From positions 66,528 to 130,527 of the forward strand of contig DFLT01000006.1 in NCBI GenBank assembly GCA_002375465.1: a DNA stretch of 64,000 nucleotides, written 5' to 3'. The notes under the pieces were generated by a model. That model searched no databases. It was not told the origin of the DNA and worked only from the letters and a program-made list of their open reading frames with translations. Positions 36,296 through 45,790 of this stretch are shown here, in pieces (position 1 is the stretch's first letter; each line of letters opens with the position of its first letter). A program made the translations under genes and the position numbers. The DNA is from Alphaproteobacteria bacterium UBA3612. Its GTDB lineage: Bacteria; Pseudomonadota; Alphaproteobacteria; Sphingomonadales; Sphingomonadaceae.

Positions 36296-37891
36296 TTAAG
36301 GGATGCGGATCGCCATGACGTGCGGCGGCAGCGGATCCGATGTAGCGGGCGGCTGCACAATCGTACCTTGCGCCGCCAGATCGCCCACGAGGGTGGCCGA
36401 TACCCACGAAGCAAGCTGACGGGCCTGACCATCCTGCGGCCCTGCATCGCTGATGACGGCGGCCCGGGTAAGCGGCGCTTTGACAGCGCGGGTGCCGGCC
36501 ACCGTCCAGCCCGCCGATTCCAGCGACCTGACCAGACTTTGCGCCCGCCGTTTGCTGGCCCCATTGCCACGCTGATATTCGACCAGCACGGCGGCAGGCC
36601 TGACTGTCACGACAGGCTGCGCCGGCGCGTCGTTTCCACTGCTCATATCGGCGACCGATCCTGGCGAACGATCCGGTACAGCGGCCCGCGCCGCTGAACG
36701 CCGCGCCGGGGTGCTAGACGCCGTCAAGGAAGTGCGCGCCTCCCTTACGTCATCCGCCTCCCTTCGCTCCTGCGCGTCACGTAGGGAGATATCCCCATCC
36801 GCAGGGACGTCGGCGTCGGGCACCATCGCCACCGGCCCCTCACCTGCCGCCATGTCCAGCGTCGGCAGGTCCACGAGTGCATCGCTTCCCTTGCCGGTCA
36901 CAGACGGCTCGGCAGGACGGTTGCGGTCATTTACCGGTGCGGCGGCGGCCAGTTGGGGCTCGCGCGGCCCTTCCGACGGTGGGGCGGCAAACACCCACAG
37001 GGCAATCAGCGACAGCAGGAACAGCCCGGCCGCCAGAATGGCCGTGCGTGTGCGATGGTCGGGGGCGACGCCTGCATCCGCCGCGTCGGCGCTAACGACC
37101 TCCGAAGGCGCATTTTCGGAAAAGGCGGGCGTCGGCGCTGGCGCCGCAACTCCGGCTTCTGCGGGTGCGGCATCTTCGGGCCCCGGTTGGGGGACAATCC
37201 GGATCGGCTCCCGCTCGCTCTCCGCCGTTCCGGGAATCGTCAGCATCGCGGCGTCCACATCTTCCCGCGTGACCCGGTCGCGGTCCGCAAACATCGCCTC
37301 GATCAGGGCGGCACCGGCCAACTGTCGCAGGCGGAACAGGGATCCGTCGGCACCGGCGGCAATATATTCCGACACCTCATCGCCGAACAATTCCGGCGCG
37401 CCGCCAGCGGCCACCACCTTTTCGCGCAGATAGGCTTCGACGTCGGCGACACCGATCGGGGGAAGCGGCAGGATATGTGCACCGGGCAGGGCGACCAACC
37501 CGCTACCCTCTGTCACCGCCAGGCAAACGGGCAGGTTCCAGCCGCGGGCCGTCGCCAGCACCGTCTTCAGCCGGTCGTCGTTCCAGGCGGGGGCCTCGTC
37601 GATCAGCAATATATCCGCATCGATTCGCCTGCCGACCGGCAGTCGCACATCCCGCTGCAGGGTTCGCACCGTGCCACCATGATCGCGCAGTCGTTCGGCC
37701 AGAAACTTCAGGGCCGATGTCTTGCCGCCACCGGCACGACCGACCAGGACGATCAGGCGCTCACCCTCCGCCACGGCGCCAACGGCGTCCGCCACCACCC
37801 TGTCGATGGAGGCAAGCGGCGTCGCCGGTGCCCCCGCCGCAAAAGGCAGCGTCGACAGACCGAAATGGTCGGAAAGGGCAGTGGTGGCCAT
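36296..37891 (-). CDS. membrane-anchored ExeA/GspA-like AAA ATPase
   Basis: A 531-residue protein. The N-terminus HFGLSTLPF is the hallmark of ExeA/GspA-type ATPases. Walker A GRAGGGKTS is at 51-59 and Walker B ILLIDEA includes D98-E99. A long low-complexity linker, a single membrane helix at about 282-304 and a disordered Ala/Pro/Asp-rich segment follow. The C-terminal domain (VLVEYQRGNGASKRRAQSLVRSL..) resembles LytR_C-type domains. In Aeromonas, ExeA with ExeB remodels the wall for secretin assembly; no ExeB or secretin is nearby. It is convergent with mutL. Its role here is unknown. Confidence 0.7.
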   Translation of the reverse strand: MATTALSDHFGLSTLPFAAGAPATPLASIDRVVADAVGAVAEGERLIVLVGRAGGGKTSALKFLAERLRDHGGTVRTLQRDVRLPVGRRIDADILLIDEAPAWNDDRLKTVLATARGWNLPVCLAVTEGSGLVALPGAHILPLPPIGVADVEAYLREKVVAAGGAPELFGDEVSEYIAAGADGSLFRLRQLAGAALIEAMFADRDRVTREDVDAAMLTIPGTAESEREPIRIVPQPGPEDAAPAEAGVAAPAPTPAFSENAPSEVVSADAADAGVAPDHRTRTAILAAGLFLLSLIALWVFAAPPSEGPREPQLAAAAPVNDRNRPAEPSVTGKGSDALVDLPTLDMAAGEGPVAMVPDADVPADGDISLRDAQERREADDVREARTSLTASSTPARRSAARAAVPDRSPGSVADMSSGNDAPAQPVVTVRPAAVLVEYQRGNGASKRRAQSLVRSLESAGWTVAGTRAVKAPLTRAAVISDAGPQDGQARQLASWVSATLVGDLAAQGTIVQPPATSDPLPPHVMAIRIP

Positions 37892-37949
37892 GATGGCGTC
37901 TCTAGAGCTTTCCCGTGAACCCAGCTTTAAGGAAATTTTAACCTTATAG

Positions 37950-38561
37950 TCAGTTGGCCCGGCTGATCTCAACGATGGACGTTGCCAGCCGTCGTGCCTC
38001 CTGACGGTCATGCGTGACGTAGAGGATGGGCAGGCCGCGCTGGCCACCAATCCGTTCAACCAGACCCATGATCTCCTCGGCGCGGGCACCATCCAGGCTG
38101 GAAAGCGGTTCGTCCATCAGCAGGAACTCCGCCCCCGACAAAATCGCGCGGCCGATGGCAACGCGCTTTGCCTCGCCGCCGGACAGGCTGCGCGGCCAGC
38201 GAGAAAGCAGCGGACGAACCCCCAGCAAATCGACAATATCGTCCCATTCCTGATGCCCGTCGCGCATGCCGAAACGCAAATTCGCATCCACGCGCATATG
38301 CGGAAATAGTCTCGCATCCTGAAAGACATATCCGGCGCGGCGGCGCTCCGGCGGCAGATCCCGATCGTCCCCGAACAGCGTGCGCCCGCCCACGCGGATA
38401 TGCCCCGCATCCGGCCTTAGAAGGCCCGCCACCATGCCCAAAATGCTACTCTTGCCGACGCCGGAGGGGCCGAACAGCACGGTTATTCCGGGCGGCGTCG
38501 AAAAGCGGGCGGCGATCCGCGCCTCCCCCCTTTGCAGAACGACGTCTACGTCAAAGGACAT
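37950..38561 (-). CDS. modC: molybdate ABC transporter ATP-binding protein
   Basis: The ATPase of the molybdate importer. Walker A is GPSGVGKSS, the signature is LSGGEAKRV and Walker B is LLMDEPLSSLD; the switch His is in YVTHDRQEA. At 203 residues it has the nucleotide-binding domain but not the C-terminal MOP (molybdate-sensing) domain of typical ModC, so feedback regulation may be lost. It overlaps modB by 11 nt. The operon order is modA-modB-modC. Confidence 0.88.
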   Translation of the reverse strand: MSFDVDVVLQRGEARIAARFSTPPGITVLFGPSGVGKSSILGMVAGLLRPDAGHIRVGGRTLFGDDRDLPPERRRAGYVFQDARLFPHMRVDANLRFGMRDGHQEWDDIVDLLGVRPLLSRWPRSLSGGEAKRVAIGRAILSGAEFLLMDEPLSSLDGARAEEIMGLVERIGGQRGLPILYVTHDRQEARRLATSIVEISRAN

Positions 38562-39237
38562 GCAGACCCCTGCCCGCCCGTCGGGCGATGAGTTCAGACA
38601 GGATCAGCGCCCCCAGCGACAGTGCGATGGCGATCAGCGCGAGCCTGAAAACGGCATCCTCCGCTCCCGGAACCTGCAGCGCCGTATAGATCGCCAGCGG
38701 CAGCGTACGGGTTTCGCCCGGAATGTTGGATACGAAGGTAATCGTCGCGCCGAATTCACCCAGCGCCCTGGCAAAACCCAGCACACTGCCCGCCAGGATC
38801 CCCGGCAGGCTGAGCGGCAGCGTGATGGTGCGAAAGGTGCGCGCCGGGCTGGCCCCCAGGGTGCGGGCCGCCTGCTCCAGCCTGCGGTCGACACTTTCCA
38901 GGCTGAGGCGGATCGCCCGTACCATCAGCGGCAGCGCCATAACCCCCGCCGCGATGGCGGCACCCGTCCAGCGGAACAGCACGCTGACCCCCATAAGGTC
39001 GTTCAGCACGCGACCCACCGGTCCGGCAGGGGCAAAGGCCAGCAAGAGCAGCCAGCCGGTAACGACCGGCGGCAGGACGAGGGGCAGATGCACCAGCCCG
39101 TCCAGCAACACCTTGCCGCGAAACCGGCCACGCGCCAGCAGCCAAGCAAGGCCGAAAGCGACGGGGAGGGTAACCAGAATCGCTGCCAGCCCCACCTTCA
39201 GCGACAGCAGGACGACGTCCCAAACCGCGCCGGTCAC
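38551..39237 (-). CDS. modB: molybdate ABC transporter permease
   Basis: A 228-residue permease with five or six membrane helices. The EAA-type loop (EQAARTLGASPARTFRTITLPLSLPG) contacts the ATPase, and ALGEFGATITFVSNIPGETRTLPLAIY is typical of ModB. A GTG start overlaps the modA stop (GTGA). Confidence 0.94.
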   Translation of the reverse strand: MTGAVWDVVLLSLKVGLAAILVTLPVAFGLAWLLARGRFRGKVLLDGLVHLPLVLPPVVTGWLLLLAFAPAGPVGRVLNDLMGVSVLFRWTGAAIAAGVMALPLMVRAIRLSLESVDRRLEQAARTLGASPARTFRTITLPLSLPGILAGSVLGFARALGEFGATITFVSNIPGETRTLPLAIYTALQVPGAEDAVFRLALIAIALSLGALILSELIARRAGRGLHVL

Positions 39238-39980
39238 GGTGTCGGCGGCCCAAAACCGTGGCGCCGCAGCGCGCGCTGCCCCGCAGAGGAGGACAGGAAC
39301 CCTAAGAAAGCCGCCGCCTCCGCATGGCGTGACGATGCCAGACGTGCGGCGTGATATTCGATAGGTGCGTGGCTGCCACGGGGAAAGGCACCCGCGAAAA
39401 TTACCACGTCGGACGCGCGCCAGTCGGTCGCATAGACCACGCCCATCGGCGCGGCACCCCGCTCGACGAGCGCCAGCGCGGCACGCACATTCTCCGCGCG
39501 CGCCAGCCGCCCTTCCACGTCGCGCCAGAGGCCGAGCGATTCGAGCGCCTGCCGCGCATAACGTCCTGCCGGCACTGCATCCGGGTCGGCAAGGGCGAGC
39601 GGCCCCGCCTTTAACTGGCGCAAAATGGCGCTGCGTGAACGAACTGGATTACCGGCGGACCTCGCCAGCACAAGAACCAGCCGGTTGGTGGCAAGAACCC
39701 GACGGGTGCCGGGACGCAGCCGCCCGCGCCGCTCCACATGATCCATCCACTCCGCATCGGCGGACAGGAACAGGTCGGCGGGCGCGCCGCCCTCAACCTG
39801 CCGCGCGAGGGCCGACGTCGCAGCAAAGGACAGGACAGGCCGCTGGTGACCGGCCCGCGTCCAAATATCAGCGGCGTCGGTCAGCGCCTCCTGCATGCTG
39901 GATGCGGCAAGCACGAGCGGCCCCTGCGCCATAGCGGGCACGGAGACGAAAAACAGCAGGAGAAGGATCAGCCGGCGCAT
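39234..39980 (-). CDS. modA: molybdate-binding periplasmic protein
   Basis: The periplasmic binding protein of the molybdate importer. It has a signal peptide ending in AMAQG and the oxyanion-binding segment AASSMQEALTDAADIW. LSADAEWMDHVERRG and YARQALESLGLW are family features. The 248-residue length is normal. First gene of modABC. Confidence 0.93.
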   Translation of the reverse strand: MRRLILLLLFFVSVPAMAQGPLVLAASSMQEALTDAADIWTRAGHQRPVLSFAATSALARQVEGGAPADLFLSADAEWMDHVERRGRLRPGTRRVLATNRLVLVLARSAGNPVRSRSAILRQLKAGPLALADPDAVPAGRYARQALESLGLWRDVEGRLARAENVRAALALVERGAAPMGVVYATDWRASDVVIFAGAFPRGSHAPIEYHAARLASSRHAEAAAFLGFLSSSAGQRALRRHGFGPPTP

Positions 39981-40040
39981 CGCACACCTCCCTGCCGGAT
40001 CGTCAGAGGATTTTGAAGCCGTCCATGGCGCAGCGTTCGC

Positions 40041-41189
40041 TCAGGCGGCGTGTTCGCGCATTCCCGCCAGTAACAGCCAGCCGATACCGTAGGCGAGCGC
40101 AAGGCCGGCAAGGACCGTCAGCACGATGGTTATTCGCCGGGGATAAAGCGCGCGTTCCGGCAGATTGGGTTCGACGATGCGAACGACGAACAGATTCTGG
40201 CGCAGCGCATCGGAGCGTGCCTTTTCATACATGCCCGCAGCGAGTTCGTAGCGCTTCGCGGCAAATTCCTGCCGCATTCTCAGATCCTCGAAATTGCCGA
40301 TGGCCGCCGTCAGGCCGCGTCCGCCCGATATGCGCGCCTCTGCCGCCGCAACCTCCGCCTCGACGGCGGCGATGCGGCGACGAAGCGCCACACGCTGCGG
40401 ACTATCGGCGGCGATGCCCGACATCGCGGCATCCTGGGAACGCAATTGCGCCAACTCCCCGCGCAATGTCGTCTCCAGCTCAGTCCCCGCCCGTCCGGAA
40501 AGGGTCGGATCCACCTGTCGTTCAGAGCGGCGATAGGCGGCAAGCGCGCCGGAAACGCGTCCCAGATCGGCCTCCGCCTCGTCCAATTGGCGCCTGGCGG
40601 ATTCCAGCAGCGCCTCCTGCCCGCGCTCGTTCAGCGCATTGACCCGCTCCTCGCCCAACTGCAGCAGGGTCGTCGTCAAAGCCTCTGCATCCTGCGGTCG
40701 GTAGGCACGAACGGCCAGTTCGGTAATGCCGGTATCTATGTCGTAGGCGACATCCACCTTGCCGCGAAAATGCCGGACCAGATCCTCCGCATCGGGATCG
40801 GCATACCATAGGCGGGAAATGAAATCGGCCTCTGGCCGGCGAAACAGCGCCGTCAGGTCCAGACGCTCGTCCGCCGCCATGACCGCATCGTGCGAATCGA
40901 GATAATCGGCGACGCTGACGGCCTCTCCGCCGCCGCCCAGCGCGCCGCCGAGGCCCACCATCTGGGCAAAGCCCGGCAGGCTGGACCCCGACTGCCCCTG
41001 ATCGGCCTTGCGGACCAGGAAATGGGCCTCACTCTCATATTGATCGGCCGCGAACAGGAACAGCCAGAGCGCGACGAGGGTCGTGGGCAGCAGCACGATG
41101 GCGATGAACCAGCGGTGACGGCGCAGCCATCCCGCGCGCGGCGCAATGTCGGCCTGCTGCAGCAGATAGGGCGGGGTCCGGCTGTCCAC
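40041..41189 (-). CDS. kpsE: capsule polysaccharide export inner-membrane protein (KpsE/CtrB type)
   Basis: A polysaccharide co-polymerase-like periplasmic adaptor for ABC-dependent capsule export. Two membrane helices (about 28-47 and 355-377) flank a long periplasmic coiled coil. Family traits are the DQYESEAHFLVRKA segment and the C-terminal PNLPERALYPRR. The GTG start at 41189 has GGGGGA upstream. Last gene of the capsule operon. The outer-membrane partner KpsD/CtrA is not in the window. Confidence 0.88.
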   Translation of the reverse strand: MDSRTPPYLLQQADIAPRAGWLRRHRWFIAIVLLPTTLVALWLFLFAADQYESEAHFLVRKADQGQSGSSLPGFAQMVGLGGALGGGGEAVSVADYLDSHDAVMAADERLDLTALFRRPEADFISRLWYADPDAEDLVRHFRGKVDVAYDIDTGITELAVRAYRPQDAEALTTTLLQLGEERVNALNERGQEALLESARRQLDEAEADLGRVSGALAAYRRSERQVDPTLSGRAGTELETTLRGELAQLRSQDAAMSGIAADSPQRVALRRRIAAVEAEVAAAEARISGGRGLTAAIGNFEDLRMRQEFAAKRYELAAGMYEKARSDALRQNLFVVRIVEPNLPERALYPRRITIVLTVLAGLALAYGIGWLLLAGMREHAA

Positions 41190-41199
41190 GTAGTCCCCC

Positions 41200-41988
41200 C
41201 TATCCGATATGCACGTGTCTGCGAACTGCGCGGATCGACAACAGTCCCAGGAACGTCAGAAGCATGCACCAGAATATGATATATATCGGCTGGACATAAT
41301 CGTCGCGCGCTGCCGCGAACATGCCATAGCGGATCAGCTCGAACATCTGCGTCATGGGAAACCACGCCATGATGTCGCGATAGACGCGCGGCAGCCAGTC
41401 CAGCATGTAAAAGGCCCCCGAAATCGGCAACAAGATATAGCTGATCGGGTGCACGAACTTCGTCACCAGCCGGTTCTCGTTCGTCGCCGCACAGATCAGA
41501 AAGGACAGCGCCAGCGACCACCACCACAGCAGGCCGATGCCCGCCAGCAGCGCGAGGGGCCGCTCCGGAGGGTGCGCCAGTTCCGCCAGCGTCGCAATGC
41601 CGAACAGAACCGCCAGCACGACGATGGTCGATGCCAGCTCCAGCAGGGCGCGGGCCAGCACCATGTCGAAGATGGATATCTGCCGATGGTACAGCAGCGG
41701 CGCATTGGTTTCCAGAACCGCGTCCGCGCGCGTGAAGATGGAGCGGAACATGATGAACGTCGTATAGCCCAGCAGGGCAAAGGGAATGGGGCCGATACTG
41801 CCCGTCAGATGGCTGTTGCCGCCAATATGGATCAGCGCCACCATGGCTGCCAGGATCGCCGGTTCCAGAAACAGCCACAGATAGCCGACATTGTCGCGGC
41901 CATAGCGGGTATGAATTTCGCGCAGGATCAGGGCGCCGATCACATTGCGCTGAACGGAAAGTCCTTCAGAAAGGGAAGCTGTCGTCAT
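41200..41988 (-). CDS. kpsM: capsule polysaccharide ABC exporter permease KpsM
   Basis: A 262-residue ABC-2 permease with six membrane helices. LILREIHTRYGRDNVGYLWLFLEPAI is the cytoplasmic N-terminal signature of KpsM. It exports capsule polymer together with the ATPase KpsT, which is not encoded beside it. The ATG at 41988 overlaps the glycosyltransferase stop (ATGA). Confidence 0.92.
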   Translation of the reverse strand: MTTASLSEGLSVQRNVIGALILREIHTRYGRDNVGYLWLFLEPAILAAMVALIHIGGNSHLTGSIGPIPFALLGYTTFIMFRSIFTRADAVLETNAPLLYHRQISIFDMVLARALLELASTIVVLAVLFGIATLAELAHPPERPLALLAGIGLLWWWSLALSFLICAATNENRLVTKFVHPISYILLPISGAFYMLDWLPRVYRDIMAWFPMTQMFELIRYGMFAAARDDYVQPIYIIFWCMLLTFLGLLSIRAVRRHVHIG

Positions 41989-43247
41989 GCGGTGACCGTC
42001 TCGGCCACGGAAATGACCGTTTCCAGATGGCTGCGCCAGTCCGGCGCACGCCATTTCGTCATCCGCGACATCTGTGCCGCCCGCCGCCCGCTATCGCAGG
42101 TATAATCGAGGATCGCCTGCGCCCAGCCCTCCCCATCCAGCGGCCCCAGGAATTCCGGCACATCGGCCCCCGCCTCATGATGGGCAGGCAGATCGCTGGC
42201 GATGACGGGCGTGCCGAGCGACAATGCCTCCGCCACCGGCAGGCCGAACCCCTCCGCAAAGCTGGGCATCAGCAACGCCCGTGCGCCGCGAATCAGGGCA
42301 TGCAGTTCAGGTTCGGGCAGCGGACCCAGTTCGCGCACATGCGGGCGTGTCAGGGGTCCGCGTTCCAGCATCTTCAATATATGTTCGTTTTCCCAACCGC
42401 GCCTGCCCACCACCAACAGCTCCGGAATGGCGTCCGCAGGCATGGTTTCGGCAAAGCGGCGCCAGATTTGCAGCAGCAGCATGTGATTTTTGCGCGGCTC
42501 TATGGTGCTGACACAGATGAAGAAGGGACGCTTCCTTTGTGCCCGGTGGCCGAGCGGCGGTACGTCGATCCCCAGCCGCGATGCGTGGATCGCGGGGTGT
42601 CGTTCGCCCTGCCAGAACTGGGCAAGCTCCACGGCGGTCGCAGCACTGTTCGTAACGAGCGCCGCCGTCTGCCGCTTCAGCGTTTCAAGGCGGCAGTGGT
42701 GCCGCGCCGTCCCCGCCGGCCGCGCATATTCGGGATGGGTCAGCGGAATAAGGTCGTGCACCAGCGCCACCGTTCGTGTTCCCAGCGTTCGATTCATGCG
42801 GGCGAACCGGGCCGGGCGGTGCAGGTTGCTGGGAGACGCAAGGATAAGGGTACCCCCCGGGGCAGGCGCGGACAGGCGGGGCATCGTGCGCAAAAATGGT
42901 TCGACGGAGGCTGCCAGGCCATAAGGTCTGCCACTCGTCCATTTCGCCTGCTCCCGTTCCAGGAAGAACGCCACGTCCGAGGGGTCCAGCCGACCGAACA
43001 GGCCGGTTGGATGACGCGCGACGAAGCCGAGGGTCTTGCCCAGCATCTGCGGCAGGTGCGTTGCATAGGCCATTTCCACCCGGTCCACGCCGGTGGGGGC
43101 GGGCTGATGCATGCGGGACATCAGACGCGACAGGTCGAGATAGAATCTGGCGTCGCCCCGAAAAATCGCGGGCGCACGGACAACCGGCCGCGCCGCGGGG
43201 GGGATATCCAGGGTTAGCGTTTCACCATCCGGAGAAATGCGCCTCAT
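41985..43247 (-). CDS. glycosyltransferase family 4 protein
   Basis: A 420-residue GT4 (GT-B fold) glycosyltransferase. The donor domain shows STIEPRKNH, the ELGPLPEPEL segment and the EX7E-like motif PSFAEGFGLPVAEALSLGTPVI. It probably adds a repeat-unit sugar of the capsule. Donor and acceptor cannot be read from sequence. Overlaps the upstream kpsS-like gene and the downstream kpsM by 4 nt each. Confidence 0.85.
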   Translation of the reverse strand: MRRISPDGETLTLDIPPAARPVVRAPAIFRGDARFYLDLSRLMSRMHQPAPTGVDRVEMAYATHLPQMLGKTLGFVARHPTGLFGRLDPSDVAFFLEREQAKWTSGRPYGLAASVEPFLRTMPRLSAPAPGGTLILASPSNLHRPARFARMNRTLGTRTVALVHDLIPLTHPEYARPAGTARHHCRLETLKRQTAALVTNSAATAVELAQFWQGERHPAIHASRLGIDVPPLGHRAQRKRPFFICVSTIEPRKNHMLLLQIWRRFAETMPADAIPELLVVGRRGWENEHILKMLERGPLTRPHVRELGPLPEPELHALIRGARALLMPSFAEGFGLPVAEALSLGTPVIASDLPAHHEAGADVPEFLGPLDGEGWAQAILDYTCDSGRRAAQMSRMTKWRAPDWRSHLETVISVAETVTA

Positions 43248-44446
43248 GCCGACAGCCTTCTTTCCTGAACAAGCGAGAGGGCGGGTTTCAGCAGCTTTGC
43301 CGCCGCCGATTCGACCAGCAGAGCCAGACCGGCCTCGCTGCCATGATCCCCCGGCACTTGGGCGTCATGGATGACCATTTTGTGAAACGCGGCAAACAGA
43401 TCCGCGTCGGGTGCCTGCGGTGCGGTCCAGAAACTGGCCAGCGATCCCCGATGTGTCAGACCGGGAACGTCGTAAATCGCCTTGCCCAGGGCCTTTACCG
43501 GCAGGCCCATTGCCAGCCCCTGCAGTGCCGCGGTCGAATTGACCGTGACCATGCCCTGGGCCCGGTGCAGCATGTCGGTCAAATCGCCCGTGGGCGCGAA
43601 GATCAGCCGGTCGCCGAACAGGCGCGCGGGCCAGTCGACGCCGCCATTGTCGTGGGGATGCCGCTTTATCAGCAGCCAGACGTCGGACGACGCATTTTCG
43701 GCAAAATCCGTCAGGATCCCCGCCAGGGCGTTCCGCATATTTCCGTAGCGTGAATGGCTGCGAAGCTGAAAATCGGCATCCATTTGCAAGGGCAACACGA
43801 AATAGCGGCGTCCGGCGATGGCGGCGCACGCCTGCCTTGTGCGTTCGCCGTCGTTGCGATTGCGCAGCCAGCCACCGGCATAGGAAATCCCCTCAGCCAG
43901 GGGTGCAAGGCCCCGGTGCCATCCACGATGCGGGAAGCGGCGCGTCGCGACCCCGACATGCGCGCGGGCATAATAGCCAAATGTGCCCCACCCCTTCTGC
44001 CTTCCGGCAGGCGGCAGCGCGGGCGGCGGCGATAGCGGCGGCAACTGGGCAGCGCGGGAATGAATGGCTTGCGGAGTGCGAGGCAGGGGCGAATATCCGT
44101 TCACGCCCCCCCGCTCCAGGGTCATGTAGCCGGGGCGAAAATATGCCTCCTCGAAAACGTGGGCGGTGATACCGCGATCAATGGCGGCATCGATTGCCAC
44201 CCTATGATCACGGCGGCAATCGCCATAGACCACCAGGTCCGTCGTACCGATCCCGTCCATGATCGCAGCGATATTGGCGGGCCACTCCGCCGGGCGGGTG
44301 CGGATTTTCCGGCCCGATGGCCAGTCGTGCCGGTCACCAGCGTTCAGGTTCAGACGCAGCACGGCATGGCCCGCCGCCTCGATTCGCGCGCCGAGGCGAC
44401 GGAAAAATGGCCCCTGCGGCCCCTGAAGGAAAAGAAAACGCCGCAT
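43244..44446 (-). CDS. kpsS: capsular polysaccharide biosynthesis protein, KpsS-like
   Basis: A 400-residue protein of the KpsS type, which adds the first beta-Kdo to the phosphatidylglycerol anchor of capsule polymers. It starts RRFLFLQGPQGPFFRRLGARI and has LIKRHPHDNG and NSTAALQGLAMGLPVKALGKAIY, typical of the family. The ATG at 44446 starts 2 nt after the kpsC-like stop. Acts with the kpsC-like enzyme to build the Kdo linker. Confidence 0.88.
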   Translation of the reverse strand: MRRFLFLQGPQGPFFRRLGARIEAAGHAVLRLNLNAGDRHDWPSGRKIRTRPAEWPANIAAIMDGIGTTDLVVYGDCRRDHRVAIDAAIDRGITAHVFEEAYFRPGYMTLERGGVNGYSPLPRTPQAIHSRAAQLPPLSPPPALPPAGRQKGWGTFGYYARAHVGVATRRFPHRGWHRGLAPLAEGISYAGGWLRNRNDGERTRQACAAIAGRRYFVLPLQMDADFQLRSHSRYGNMRNALAGILTDFAENASSDVWLLIKRHPHDNGGVDWPARLFGDRLIFAPTGDLTDMLHRAQGMVTVNSTAALQGLAMGLPVKALGKAIYDVPGLTHRGSLASFWTAPQAPDADLFAAFHKMVIHDAQVPGDHGSEAGLALLVESAAAKLLKPALSLVQERRLSA

Positions 44447-44448
44447 AG

Positions 44449-45654
44449 TCAGGCGAACCCCCTCAGCGCGGCGGTCACGCGCCCCTGCATGCGTCGCGCC
44501 CGCGTCAGGATGGTTACCGGCGCGGCGTGCCCCGCCTCTAGCCGCGACACCAGCACCTCCGGCGGACAGGGCAACGATGTGACGGGGTCCAGATAACGGG
44601 GATAGAGGATCAGCGTGGCCGCCGCCAGTTCTGCCAGCGTACGGCGACGCGTGCGGCGGGCCGGCACCTCGCCAAGATCGCGGGTCAGCCCCCACCCTGC
44701 GTAAAAGGGCGCGCCATAGGTGGTGACGGGAATGCCGCGCAGCAGCGCTTCGAACCCTGTCTGGCTGGTCAGGCTGTGTACCTCATCCACCTGCCCGAAC
44801 AGCGTCGTCAGACTGGCATCGCGCACGACGGTGTCCGCCAGCCGGTCCGCCTCTGCCGGACGAGGGCCGCCCGCGCGCAAACCTGCCTCGACGTCCGGAT
44901 GCGGCTTGAAGATGATATGGGCATCGGGGCGCGCGGAGCGGACGGCAACCAGCAGGGCGGCATTGGTCGCGATTCTGCCGCCGCCCAGGCGCACGGATCG
45001 GTCATCCTCCACCTGGCCGGGGACAAGGATCAAAGGCCGCCCGCGCGGCAAGGTAACGGCTTGACCGCGTGCGCCATATTTCACGATGTCGGCGGCGACG
45101 ATGCGCGCGACGAGCGCCTCCGCACGCCGGGTCAGGGACGCGTCGATATCCGCGGTTTGAAGCAGATGCTCCAGATCGCTGGGCCGGGAGGGATCGTAAT
45201 AGATCCCGCGCGTATCCACGACGATGGAAAGGGGGGCGTTCAGCTCTGCGCCGAGGCCGCGCGACCGGATGAATCCGTCCTCTATCTGTATGTCGCCGGG
45301 GGCGGGCGCCACTCGACTGGGCCACACCGCACGGGCATCTCCCGCCGATGATCCGGAATGCCAAAGAAAGCGCCCGATGGTGCGGCGTTTCCAGGCGCGA
45401 ACGCCCTCGACCCGCGCAATCCTGCGATTCACGCCCTGTTGTGCAGCCCACATGTCCGAAAGGGCAAGTGCCTGCTCCAGGGTGCTGGGGTTACCGTCGA
45501 AGGGGCAGAAATAGGTCATCTCGCCCTCCTGCTCCCGCAACATCCGGCGCCGGATAGCCGGCATCCACGGAAAGTCCGGAATTTGGGGCTGGCGTTGCGG
45601 GGGGAGTGTCACATATTGCCTATACATAGGAACTGGCCGGATGGCGGACAGCAT
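44449..45654 (-). CDS. half-length KpsC-like Kdo transferase
   Basis: A 401-residue protein with KpsC traits: IEDGFIRSRGLGAELNAPLS, GIYYDPSRPSDLE, IIFKPHPDVEAG, and HSLTSQTGFEALLRG. Full-length KpsC has about 675 residues with two such modules, which add alternating Kdo linkages. Only one module is present here, and its partner is not in the window. The start is uncertain: ATG at 45654 is used, with ATG 45627 and GTG 45699 as alternatives. First gene of the capsule operon. Confidence 0.78.
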   Translation of the reverse strand: MLSAIRPVPMYRQYVTLPPQRQPQIPDFPWMPAIRRRMLREQEGEMTYFCPFDGNPSTLEQALALSDMWAAQQGVNRRIARVEGVRAWKRRTIGRFLWHSGSSAGDARAVWPSRVAPAPGDIQIEDGFIRSRGLGAELNAPLSIVVDTRGIYYDPSRPSDLEHLLQTADIDASLTRRAEALVARIVAADIVKYGARGQAVTLPRGRPLILVPGQVEDDRSVRLGGGRIATNAALLVAVRSARPDAHIIFKPHPDVEAGLRAGGPRPAEADRLADTVVRDASLTTLFGQVDEVHSLTSQTGFEALLRGIPVTTYGAPFYAGWGLTRDLGEVPARRTRRRTLAELAAATLILYPRYLDPVTSLPCPPEVLVSRLEAGHAAPVTILTRARRMQGRVTAALRGFA

Positions 45655-45790
45655 ACGGGATCGTGAGCCCCTTGGCTGTGCCGGGGAGTCTAGCTGCACT
45701 CCCCCGGATTACCAGAGCCTGTACAGTCGGATGCGCGGCACCTATTCCCGCGCACGCCGTTGATCACCAACCAACGCTGCCGGGACGCTG

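Noticed and set aside
42027..43217. A 396-codon frame antisense to the GT4 gene
   Set aside because: The GT4 donor motif and the operon overlaps on the minus strand settle the coding strand.
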